Shown here piece by piece: positions 1 to 6,719 of a stretch of 7,985 bases of DNA. A program made the position numbers and the translations under genes. The stretch is from positions 1-7,985 of the forward strand of contig JAEEOX010000096.1 of the NCBI GenBank assembly GCA_016284485.1, read 5' to 3'. The notes below the pieces were generated by a model. The model made no database searches. It was not told the DNA's origin and worked only from the letters and a program-made list of their open reading frames with translations. The DNA comes from Bacillota bacterium (GTDB taxonomy: Bacteria; Bacillota; Clostridia; Peptostreptococcales; Anaerovoracaceae). Within the stretch, counting starts at the first letter, position 1, and the number at the start of each line of letters is the position of its first letter.

Positions 1-22
1 CGGTCGGTATTTTTATGTCTGT

Positions 23-50
23 AATGCCTTCGGCATTCGTATCTTTTGTC
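23..50 (+). terminator. Weak terminator-like hairpin followed by T-rich stretch
   Basis: AATGCC at 23-28 is the reverse complement of GGCATT at 32-37, giving a 6-bp stem with a 3-base loop, or 5 bp with a 5-base loop. It is followed by CGTATCTTTTGTC, which holds a short T run. It is the first of three hairpin plus T-tract elements in the leading 190 bases. The stem is short and the T run starts a few bases late, so it would be a weak terminator at best. It probably belongs to the 3' end of a plus-strand gene outside the window. Confidence 0.35.
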
Positions 51-71
51 TGCTTGGCGGTCGCTAAGTAC

Positions 72-109
72 CGGCGCTGCGGAAGCCTCCTCAGGGTATG
101 CAGGCGGCT
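72..109 (+). repeat. 38-bp direct repeat, copy 1
   Basis: The 38 bases beginning CGGCGCTGCGGAAGCC and ending AGGCGGCT recur exactly at 141-178, a period of 69 bases. Within the unit, AGCCTCCT (84-91) can pair with AGGCGGCT (102-109) as an 8-bp stem with one T-C mismatch and a 10-base loop. ATTTGCTTTT follows directly. The flanking bases of the two copies differ, so the duplication or insertion covers the hairpin unit and not a longer block. Confidence 0.9.
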
Positions 110-140
110 ATTTGCTTTTGGGATGGGGATTATTATCTAT

Positions 141-178
141 CGGCGCTGCGGAAGCCTCCTCAGGGTATGCAGGCGGCT
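141..178 (+). repeat. 38-bp direct repeat, copy 2
   Basis: This is an exact second copy of the 72-109 unit. Its stem arms lie at 153-160 and 171-178 and have the same single mismatch. This copy is followed by CTTTTGTTTTTT (179-190), a stronger T tract than that of copy 1. Complete identity over 38 bases implies either a recent duplication or a repeat family spread through the genome. Confidence 0.9.
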
Positions 179-190
179 CTTTTGTTTTTT
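153..190 (+). terminator. Likely Rho-independent terminator (repeat copy 2 hairpin)
   Basis: A GC-rich stem (AGCCTCCT with AGGCGGCT, one mismatch) is followed at once by ten T residues in twelve bases. This is the usual layout of an intrinsic terminator reading on the plus strand. It sits about 40 bases before the promoter of the big surface-protein gene, so it should insulate that gene from upstream transcription. The preceding copy at 84-119 could act as a tandem, weaker terminator. The gene it would end is outside the window. Confidence 0.55.
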
Positions 191-228
191 GGAACAAGGC
201 AGGGTAGGGCGGTTTTGTTGTAATAATG

Positions 229-258
229 TGGACAGTACTTCCGCTGAAATGGTATAAT
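229..258 (+). promoter_or_regulatory. Sigma-A-type promoter with extended -10
   Basis: TGGACA (229-234) matches the -35 consensus TTGACA at five of six positions. TATAAT (253-258) is a perfect -10 box, 18 bases downstream. TG at 250-251, one base before the -10, makes it an extended -10 element. Transcription would start near 265. This places a leader of about 105 bases before the ATG at 372. No other good promoter is evident between the hairpins and the gene. Confidence 0.75.
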
Positions 259-371
259 CCAGGTGACAGACAGAAATGTCTCTTTTTGGCGTACAAAAAG
301 CATTTACCCCAAGTGATATGTATCGGACGGGAGTGGCTTGAGAAGCTCTTGCCGGTGAAGAGGGAAATACC
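259..371 (+). promoter_or_regulatory. 5' leader of the surface-protein gene, with small hairpins and RBS
   Basis: The leader carries AGACA-GAAA-TGTCT (268-281), a 5-bp stem with a GNRA loop. Next to it is CTTTTT (282-287), which can pair with AAAAAG (295-300). Further down, GGC..GAG (335-342) can pair with CTC..GCC (346-353) around two U-U mismatches. The ribosome binding site is AGAGGG (359-364), seven bases before the ATG. CTCTT (346-350) is complementary to AAGAG (358-362), so the binding site could be masked in an alternative fold. I could not match it to a known riboswitch class by eye. Confidence 0.4.
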
Positions 372-476
372 ATGAAAAAGGAATTTGATGTTTTCAAGAA
401 AACCGCTTTGATCCTGCTGATCCTGGCCATGATCATGAGTTTTAGTGTGACGGGCATCCAGGGGCAGGTCTACGCG
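372..476 (+). other. Sec signal peptide of the surface protein
   Basis: Residues 1-35 have a basic N-terminus (K2, K3, K9, K10), a hydrophobic core rich in leucine, isoleucine and methionine (about residues 11-23), a polar stretch, and V-Y-A at 33-35 before an acidic mature start (DDAED). This fits signal peptidase I cleavage after A35. No cysteine is near the site, so it is not a lipoprotein. Confidence 0.85.
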
Positions 477-3400
477 GACGATGCGGAGGATGCTCCCACA
501 CCGGGACTTAGGTCGGTGAACCCCGCGCCTGAACTGATCGCGGGGACAGCAACGGCCGCAGCGAAGGAAGTGGAAGACACACCTGAGAGGCAGGGCATCC
601 TCAGAAATCCTCCTCCCATCTGGGGGCTGGACTTCGAGACCTACACTGCCGACAGCTACCCGCTCCAGGTGGTGAACGGCCCGCTGAACGTCTACGTTCC
701 GACCAAGGGACAGACATATGTTGCGCTTAAACTGAAGAACACTTCTTCAGAGACAGTCACGGCTGCGGCCTGGGGAGGATCTTCCTACGTGGTGCTCAGC
801 GAAGACCCATACGAGGCCTTTACCCCTTATACCGTAAACGATGAGGATGCTCTTGAGGAGCACCAGGTCACCGGAGCCACGGAAACGGAACGTGAATCCG
901 AGAGGGGCTGGTATGAGGGTCATGATATCGCCCCGGGTGCCACTGCCACGTTCTGGCTCGGCGTGTCTACCAGACCGAACAAGTACTCGGATCCTGTCTA
1001 TACGGCAGGAACCTACAATGATTACATCAGGATCGGCGCTATAGAGCAGTATTATGACTTCATCTACGAGGATGGGTGGACCACTGTCACCAAGCGCAGG
1101 GAGATAACAGATATCTACACCGAGAAGATTCCCATCACATTGACCGTCTACGATCCCGAGGTGACGGCTGCGGTGGGAGATTACAATCAGTCCAACTACA
1201 CAGTCACACCCAGGAATACCATAGATATTGGTACCATCGATCTGTCTCAGATGGACGGCACATGGGAGAACGGCCATAAGTCCGTGAAAATCGGCGTAAA
1301 GAACACATCCACAGCGGTGGATCCTCACACCGGATCTGTACCGGACCTGATCTATATGTCGGACGTGGTAAACACCGGCGGTTTGGTTCATCATTCCTAT
1401 GGTACCACCGCAGGGTTCTCCCAGACATCGAGTCAGAGCAATATTCAGTATTCCATAGGTCCTGGTGCCATCGGTGAGGTTGGCATCTGGCTCAACTACT
1501 TCTACATGATAGAAGGAACATATACCGGAGAAGTCAGGCTGAACACCACACCTGCCAGGGTGACCGTGAACGACGGTGCAGTGGATAACGATCCCGATCG
1601 AGGAATCGTTACCATTCCAATCACCGTGAAACTTACAGGAACAAACCCCAACCTGCCTCCGGCGGTAACTGGTCTTACGGCCACACCTGGAAACAGCATG
1701 GTGGAGCTTAACTGGAACCAGCTGGATCTGGAAGATTCAGTCTACTATCAGGTGTACAGAAGAGACGGCGCGGAGACCGTGACCAACTGGAAAGATCTGG
1801 ACTATACGCTCTATGAGTATGTGGGGCGGATCCACTCCAGAGAGGGCACAAAGTATGTGGATTCCACCGTGGAGAACGGCAACACATATTCGTACTTTGT
1901 GATAGCGTGCTACGCAAACAATACGTACGATCTGGGACCGTACACCGGCTATCCCAGTAATACTGCCAGTGCCACGCCTGACGGTTCTCTTGCCATCAAG
2001 CTTTTGGCACCTATACTCTATTCATATGATGAGCCCGGCTACATCGAGCTTGAGTGGAAACTGGACGAGGAGGATCCATTCGTCACCGATCTCAGCGGGA
2101 AAGATTTAATTGACCACTTCAACATCTACAGAAACGGCAAACTTTACTATCAGGTTGACCGCGAAACCGTGGTGGAGGACTACTACACCTCGGACTACAA
2201 GTGGATCCTGCACGTGGACAGCGAGCCGTACATCAAGTACAACTGGCAGATCTCCTGCGTTGCGGTGGATGGCACGGAAGGTTACTTAAGCGGCATATCC
2301 GAGTGCGAGGCGCTTCCGCCAAAGCCGGAGATCGTAAGCCACCAGGTCATCTGGACCGAGGACGGTGATTGGGATGAAAATGACTATGATCATTGGATCC
2401 CCAAGGACGGAGGAGACATCCTCAAGATCAATTACGATGTATCTGGATACCCTGCACCTGACCTTATGGACATCTGGAGAGACGGCGTGCAGGTGGCCAG
2501 CCACGTGAACTTCGATGACGGATGGGAGGACCACGACACGCTGCCTGAGCATACCTATACGTATACGGCGGTGGGCATCAACTACTATGGGGATAAGACC
2601 AAGCCCTACACCTTCACGGTTACCACGCCTAAGCGCGGCAGCCAGGAGGTGATGTACAGATCCGATCAATATGTGGAGTTCCACATAGAGAACGGCACCA
2701 CACCGACTATCAAGTTCTACAGGTTGCCTGAAAACAGCACTGCCGTATATAGGAACGGTGTTCTCATGCAAAGTTATGAGCCGGCAGATTCATTTACCGA
2801 GATATTTTCGGATACGCCCACGGAGGACGGCACCTACGTCTATCATCTGGAGTGGACCTACACCGATACCGGCACGGTGATGAAGAGCAGGGACTATGTT
2901 TTTATCCGCGATACCAAACCAACGACGGATTCTGACATACCCAAGGAACCCGGCACGCCGACTCTGACAGCCACCATTTCACAATACAACGTGGTCCTCA
3001 ACTGGACCCCCGCGAAGACGGGAGGAGAGCCAAAAGGCTTCTACATCTACAGCACAATCGACGGAGAGTACAGGACTACCAACTGGAACACCTTCGGAGA
3101 GTGCGACGGTGTTCCGGATGAGGATTATCCGAAATACACCAGAGACAAACTGGTACGTAAGGCACCAAACAGCCGCACTTACACCGACACCCACGTGGCC
3201 TGGCAGAATGCCGATCACGAGGCGGAGAACAAATGGTGGATCGTGGCCTACAACGATTACGGCATCAGCGAGCCATCGGAGGTCGTCACATATACAGGTG
3301 AATGGAATGAAGAGGAAGGCGGTTACTGGCCGCCCAGCAACTGCGCGGACGAACTGCCCGATGCACCTGTTTTCTCCGACATTTACATGGAGTACGAGGA

Positions 3401-6400
3401 AAACGACTTCAGCGAGTACGACATCTACGATCCCACCACGCACCAGCTGAACTACGGGTACATCGTGTTTTCATGGGATCCCGCCAAGACCGGCGGAGAG
3501 GCAGACTATTTCAGATACAGAGCAGTATTTGATGACTACTCCACCAGCGGAAAGGTCTACGCAGGAACGGGCGATAAGGAAAAACTCTCGATATACATCC
3601 CTGACCAATTGGGGAAGGCGATTCCCATTGAACTCTGGGCTGTGAACGGAGCAGGAGAGAGCCAGCACGTTCAAACTACCTACGTTGTGGTTAACGGTCC
3701 CAGAATGAGCGTCCGTGACGCTGCGGCCAACATGGTCGAGGTCAAGTGGTGTGCACCTGAAGAGGAAGGCTTCGTAGCCGCCTCATACAGAGTGGAGAGG
3801 AAGAACAAATACACCGGCTGGGAGACCGTGGTGGAGACACCGAACTCTCAGATCACCGAAGCGGACGGAATATTTACTTTTGATGATACCGGAGTGGACA
3901 AAGGCATCGAGTACACCTATCACGTGGTTGCCGTGGGAACCGACGGCGTGGAGCGCACGTCCATGGATCGGACCGTCACTCCATCAGGACATGAGGGATA
4001 TCTTGACCCGCCCACAAATTTGACTGCTCACATCGTTGACGGAGACGTCTATCTCACGTGGAACGGCCCGACTAACGGAACTGTGGATCACTATGAGTAT
4101 CAGATGAAGTATCCGAGCAATCCCGACGAATGGGCGAGTCCATATTACTGGTTCGATGGAGATCTGGAAAGCGCCCTTCTGGAGTCCGGACACTACAACG
4201 TGGACGAGCAACACTCCATAAGAATAAGGGCGGTGAACGATGCAGGACCAAGCGACTGGTCCAATGCGACCACATTTAAGATAACATCCGCCCAGCAGGC
4301 CGACGTGGAGACAGAGAAGCCACACCCCATACCGCTGACCATTGAGGAGGGGGACTCGCAACTCACCCTCAGGTGGGATAGGGTACCTGCGGGAACCTAC
4401 GAAGACGAGTATGGCTATCCTAAGGACTATGGCGAAGCCACATACTACAGGATAGAGCGGACCAGAATGGCCGGTTATTATGATGTACTTTCCTGGAATA
4501 TTTTTGCTGACGTAGGCTCGCATCCCGATGGCAAGTACGAGATAGTGGACACCAACGTCATCAACGGTGAGATGTATCGCTACCAGGTCTATGCATATAA
4601 TTCGGCGGGTGGATATACCTACGGTTGGAATGTGATGATCGTCTACGGCATACCAAACGGCAAGACCGATGCGGATTACGCGGCCGAGGCCTTCGAGGCT
4701 CTGGTGGACGCTCTACCCGATCCAGATGACGTAACCCTGGATGACAAGGAGGCCATCGAGGAAGTCCTTGAGATCTACGAAGGCCTGACAGACAAGGAGA
4801 AGGATGCGGTAAGCGACGAAGCAAAAGATAAGCTCCAGGAACTCCTGGATGCCCTGCACGAGCTGGAGGTCATGGAGGAGTACGGCGACCAGATAGCCAA
4901 CGTGCAGGCCCTGATCGACGCTTTGCCGAATGCTGAGGACGTTGAATTGACTGACGCCCAGCAGATAGCGGAGGCTCTGGAGGCCTACAACAACCTGCCT
5001 GCAGAAGCTCAGGAATACGTCGATACGGATAAACTTGACGAAGCTATCGAAGCATTGATGGCCCTCCAGAAAGAATATGAGGATAAGCAGGCCGCAGCGG
5101 AGGTTGAGGCGATGATCTACGCTCTTCCGGATCCGGAAGACGTGACCGCAGCGGATGCAGAAGCCATTTATGCGGCCGCGGAGGCATATGAAAACCTGAC
5201 CGATGATCAGAAAGCCTACGTAAGCGAAGAGGCCCTCGATCTGCTGGATGAGATCCTGGATTCTCTTGAGGAAATACTTCCGGTGGAGGTGGAGAACCTC
5301 ACGGTGCTTCCGGTGCCCGACCAGTACTGGACGGGACAGGAAATCAGGCCGGAACTTACGGTGCAGAGGGTGAAGAACGGCGAGACCGTCACTCTTGAGC
5401 AAGGCACCGATTACACGCTGGCGTATGCCGGTAACGTGGAGATCGGCCAGGCCGCCATAACCCTTACGGGACAGGGCCACTACACCGGAACCATGACCGT
5501 GAACTTCAACATCGTTCCCGCGGACCTGAGAGGCTGGGATGGCGTTGCAGCCGCCCAGATCTCGGGCATTGAGGACAAGATGTACAACGGCCAGGTCCAG
5601 ACCCAGAATCCGGTAGTGACCTTCAGGGGAGTGACCCTTACCGAGGACACCGACTACACGGTGGGCTACAGGGATAACATCAACGTGGGAACCGCCACGG
5701 TGGCGATCAACGGAAAAGGACATTACACAGGAAGCATTGAGATCACCTTCCGGATCGAGAGTTCCATCGACAGGATCGCCGGAAAAGACAGGTTCAAGAC
5801 CGCTCTTGACGCAGCAGACAGACTGAAGCAGGAGATGGGCGTGGACAAATTCCCCAACATCGTGATAGCCAGCGGCTCCGACTTCCCGGACGCCCTTGCA
5901 GGCGCATACCTTGCGAAGGTCAAGGATGCACCCATTCTTTTGACCAGCGCCGGCATGGCACCCACGGTTGCTCAGTACATCAAGGACAACATGGCCTTAA
6001 ACGGCGTGGTATACATCCTCGGCGGAAAAGGCGCAGTCCCCCTGGTAATGGAGGACGAGATCAAGAAACTTGGCTTCACCGACGCCAACATCCAGCGTCT
6101 TGCTGGCTCCAACAGGTATCTGACCAACATCGAGATACTGAAGGCGGCAGGCGTCACTGGTGAGGACCTTCTGGTCTGCTCGGGCAAAGGCTACGCTGAC
6201 AGCCTTTCCGCTTCAGCCGTAGGCAGGCCCATCCTTCTGGTGGGCGACAGCCTGACCACGGCTCAGACCGACTTCCTGGATGAAGTTCAGGCTTCCTTAA
6301 GCGGAAACGTTTACGCCATAGGCGGAGCAGGCGCGGTATCACAGGATGCCTTCGATTCGGTGGTATCCAGGATGCATCCATCCGGTGTTCCTGCAGGAGC

Positions 6401-6695
6401 GGACATTCAGCGCGTCTCCGGCAAGAACAGGTTCCTGACCTCCAAGGCAGTGGCCGACAAGTTCTTCCCGGACGGCTGCGAGAGGGTGGTGCTGGCATAC
6501 GCCATGAACTATCCCGACGGACTGGCCGGAGGCCCCGTGGCCTACGCCCTGGGCGCACCGCTTCTCCTGGTGACCAACAATGACTACGCTGCTGCAAAAG
6601 AGTTTGCCGCAGCCGCTCACGCCACCCGCTGCACAATCATGGGCGGCCAGACGCTGATCAGCGATGAGGTGGCCCTCAGAATAATAACCAATTGA
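372..6695 (+). CDS. Giant modular cell-surface protein: signal peptide, Fn3/Ig-like array, helical repeats, CWB2 wall anchor
   Basis: The gene encodes a 2107-residue secreted wall protein, probably an adhesin or ligand-binding fibre. Residues 1-35 form a signal peptide: MKKEFDVFKK, a hydrophobic core, and likely cleavage after VYA. Residues about 84-427 hold two similar beta-rich modules. Residues about 429-1431 are a chain of fibronectin-III or Ig-like modules. The typical early tryptophan is seen at 448, 562, 878, 1035, 1126, 1230 and 1335, while 651-857 are more divergent. Residues 1433-1637 are three helical acidic repeats, 1640-1798 two GxGxYTG Ig-like repeats, and 1799-2107 three CWB2 repeats. 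There is no LPxTG, SLH or membrane anchor. The start is supported by AGAGGG seven bases upstream, by the signal peptide and by the promoter. No enzyme signature was recognised, so the ligand is unknown. The YgjV gene follows 24 bases later. Confidence 0.95.
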   Translation: MKKEFDVFKKTALILLILAMIMSFSVTGIQGQVYADDAEDAPTPGLRSVNPAPELIAGTATAAAKEVEDTPERQGILRNPPPIWGLDFETYTADSYPLQVVNGPLNVYVPTKGQTYVALKLKNTSSETVTAAAWGGSSYVVLSEDPYEAFTPYTVNDEDALEEHQVTGATETERESERGWYEGHDIAPGATATFWLGVSTRPNKYSDPVYTAGTYNDYIRIGAIEQYYDFIYEDGWTTVTKRREITDIYTEKIPITLTVYDPEVTAAVGDYNQSNYTVTPRNTIDIGTIDLSQMDGTWENGHKSVKIGVKNTSTAVDPHTGSVPDLIYMSDVVNTGGLVHHSYGTTAGFSQTSSQSNIQYSIGPGAIGEVGIWLNYFYMIEGTYTGEVRLNTTPARVTVNDGAVDNDPDRGIVTIPITVKLTGTNPNLPPAVTGLTATPGNSMVELNWNQLDLEDSVYYQVYRRDGAETVTNWKDLDYTLYEYVGRIHSREGTKYVDSTVENGNTYSYFVIACYANNTYDLGPYTGYPSNTASATPDGSLAIKLLAPILYSYDEPGYIELEWKLDEEDPFVTDLSGKDLIDHFNIYRNGKLYYQVDRETVVEDYYTSDYKWILHVDSEPYIKYNWQISCVAVDGTEGYLSGISECEALPPKPEIVSHQVIWTEDGDWDENDYDHWIPKDGGDILKINYDVSGYPAPDLMDIWRDGVQVASHVNFDDGWEDHDTLPEHTYTYTAVGINYYGDKTKPYTFTVTTPKRGSQEVMYRSDQYVEFHIENGTTPTIKFYRLPENSTAVYRNGVLMQSYEPADSFTEIFSDTPTEDGTYVYHLEWTYTDTGTVMKSRDYVFIRDTKPTTDSDIPKEPGTPTLTATISQYNVVLNWTPAKTGGEPKGFYIYSTIDGEYRTTNWNTFGECDGVPDEDYPKYTRDKLVRKAPNSRTYTDTHVAWQNADHEAENKWWIVAYNDYGISEPSEVVTYTGEWNEEEGGYWPPSNCADELPDAPVFSDIYMEYEENDFSEYDIYDPTTHQLNYGYIVFSWDPAKTGGEADYFRYRAVFDDYSTSGKVYAGTGDKEKLSIYIPDQLGKAIPIELWAVNGAGESQHVQTTYVVVNGPRMSVRDAAANMVEVKWCAPEEEGFVAASYRVERKNKYTGWETVVETPNSQITEADGIFTFDDTGVDKGIEYTYHVVAVGTDGVERTSMDRTVTPSGHEGYLDPPTNLTAHIVDGDVYLTWNGPTNGTVDHYEYQMKYPSNPDEWASPYYWFDGDLESALLESGHYNVDEQHSIRIRAVNDAGPSDWSNATTFKITSAQQADVETEKPHPIPLTIEEGDSQLTLRWDRVPAGTYEDEYGYPKDYGEATYYRIERTRMAGYYDVLSWNIFADVGSHPDGKYEIVDTNVINGEMYRYQVYAYNSAGGYTYGWNVMIVYGIPNGKTDADYAAEAFEALVDALPDPDDVTLDDKEAIEEVLEIYEGLTDKEKDAVSDEAKDKLQELLDALHELEVMEEYGDQIANVQALIDALPNAEDVELTDAQQIAEALEAYNNLPAEAQEYVDTDKLDEAIEALMALQKEYEDKQAAAEVEAMIYALPDPEDVTAADAEAIYAAAEAYENLTDDQKAYVSEEALDLLDEILDSLEEILPVEVENLTVLPVPDQYWTGQEIRPELTVQRVKNGETVTLEQGTDYTLAYAGNVEIGQAAITLTGQGHYTGTMTVNFNIVPADLRGWDGVAAAQISGIEDKMYNGQVQTQNPVVTFRGVTLTEDTDYTVGYRDNINVGTATVAINGKGHYTGSIEITFRIESSIDRIAGKDRFKTALDAADRLKQEMGVDKFPNIVIASGSDFPDALAGAYLAKVKDAPILLTSAGMAPTVAQYIKDNMALNGVVYILGGKGAVPLVMEDEIKKLGFTDANIQRLAGSNRYLTNIEILKAAGVTGEDLLVCSGKGYADSLSASAVGRPILLVGDSLTTAQTDFLDEVQASLSGNVYAIGGAGAVSQDAFDSVVSRMHPSGVPAGADIQRVSGKNRFLTSKAVADKFFPDGCERVVLAYAMNYPDGLAGGPVAYALGAPLLLVTNNDYAAAKEFAAAAHATRCTIMGGQTLISDEVALRIITN
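621..1652 (+). other. Two similar N-terminal beta-sandwich-like modules (residues ~84-427)
   Basis: The two segments share an ordered set of short motifs. KNTS occurs at residues 122-125 and again at 310-313. An I-x-P-G-A turn occurs at 186-190 and 362-366. A GTY strand (GTYNDY, GTYTGE) follows in each, and each closes with IPIT (253-256 and 415-418) just before the next module. This order (strand, PG turn, G-T-Y strand, IPIT strand) resembles ASH/Hydin-like or BACON-like Ig folds, but assignment by eye is tentative. As the most distal part of a wall-anchored protein, this is the likeliest ligand-binding head. Confidence 0.5.
1656..4664 (+). other. Fibronectin-III / Ig-like module array (residues ~429-1431)
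   Basis: Successive modules of about 90-130 residues begin with P-x-x-x-x-L-T-A-like strands, as in PPAVTGLTATPG and PPTNLTAHIVDG. They continue with a V-x-L-x-W strand, a Y-x-(V/I)-x-R strand, and a Y-x-Y-x-V-x-A strand near the end. This is the fibronectin type III pattern. Clear modules start near residues 429, 858, 995, 1107, 1211 and 1317. The module around 541-650 is weaker, and 651-857 probably holds two divergent Ig-like modules. Such arrays usually act as spacers or as protein or glycan contact surfaces. Confidence 0.75.
4668..5282 (+). repeat. Three ~70-residue acidic helical repeats (residues 1433-1637)
   Basis: Three repeats share ALP(D/N)xx(D/E)V at residues 1447, 1517 and 1584, then an acidic helix, Y-x-x-L-(T/P)-x-(E/D) and a third amphipathic helix ending in L-x-x-L. 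Each repeat reads as a short three-helix unit with no predicted beta strand. Similar ALPD-containing helical repeats are widespread in Firmicutes surface proteins. The likely role is a stalk or spacer between the beta-rich array and the wall-proximal part. The DNA copies have diverged, so this is not a fresh slippage repeat. Confidence 0.8.
5289..5765 (+). repeat. Two GxGxYTG-type bacterial Ig-like repeats (residues ~1640-1798)
   Basis: Each repeat has Y-(W/N)-(T)-G-Q near its start (Y1652, Y1738), then an L-(E/T)-x-x-T-D-Y-T strand, a (A/D)-N-(V/I) turn followed by x-G-x-A, a G-(Q/K)-G-H-Y-T-G motif (1700-1706 region and 1781-1787) and a final F-x-I strand. This pattern is common in Firmicutes surface proteins just before anchoring domains. 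It probably forms a rigid beta linker next to the wall-binding region. Confidence 0.75.
5766..6692 (+). other. Triple CWB2 cell-wall-binding domain (residues 1799-2107)
   Basis: Three consecutive repeats open with R-(I/L/V)-(A/S)-G-x-(D/N)-R-(F/Y)-x-T: IDRIAGKDRF at 1799, IQRLAGSNRY at 1907 and IQRVSGKNRF at 2012. Each continues with a hydrophobic strand, a (D/A)-(S/G/A)-L-(A/S) helix start, a P-(I/L)-L-L strand and a G-G strand (ILGG, AIGG, IMGG). This is the cell wall binding repeat 2 family, which in Clostridioides difficile works as a trimer of repeats holding proteins non-covalently to an anionic wall polymer. The third repeat ends the protein, so the anchor is C-terminal. Confidence 0.93.
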
Positions 6696-6708
6696 TCCTG
6701 ATACATTC

Positions 6709-6712
6709 GGAG
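6709..6712 (+). promoter_or_regulatory. Ribosome binding site of the YgjV-family gene
   Basis: GGAG lies seven bases before the ATG at 6720, within the 24-base gap after the surface-protein stop codon. It fixes the 6720 start. The nearby ATG at 6716 is in another frame and too close to this site. Confidence 0.75.
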
Positions 6713-6719
6713 ATAATGA

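Noticed and set aside
72..178. CRISPR array
   Set aside because: There are only two repeats, the 31-base interval between them is T-rich and terminator-like, and no cas gene is nearby. A terminator-like repeat explains it better.
15..257. Open frame of 80 codons on the plus strand upstream of the main gene
   Set aside because: It has no ribosome binding site. Its repeated YRRCGSLLRVCRRLF peptide comes only from the duplicated 38-bp hairpin unit, and the frame runs through T-rich terminator-like DNA and over the promoter -10.
259..371. Cyclic-di-GMP or other known riboswitch in the leader
   Set aside because: Surface-protein genes in Clostridia often carry one, so I looked. The leader is only about 105 bases and I could not find the conserved core motifs or tetraloop-receptor pattern.
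747..1394. 215-codon open frame on the minus strand
   Set aside because: It is antisense to the N-terminal part of the surface protein, its composition resembles no known protein, and the sense strand has clear signal peptide and domain evidence.
4713..5723. 336-codon open frame on the minus strand
   Set aside because: It lies wholly antisense to the helical and Ig-like repeats of the large protein. The encoded peptide has no recognisable domain. The acidic, Glu/Asp/Ala-rich sense codons naturally give an open antisense frame.
6716..6718. Alternative ATG start just before the YgjV gene
   Set aside because: It is in a different frame that does not give the membrane protein, and it is only three bases from GGAG.
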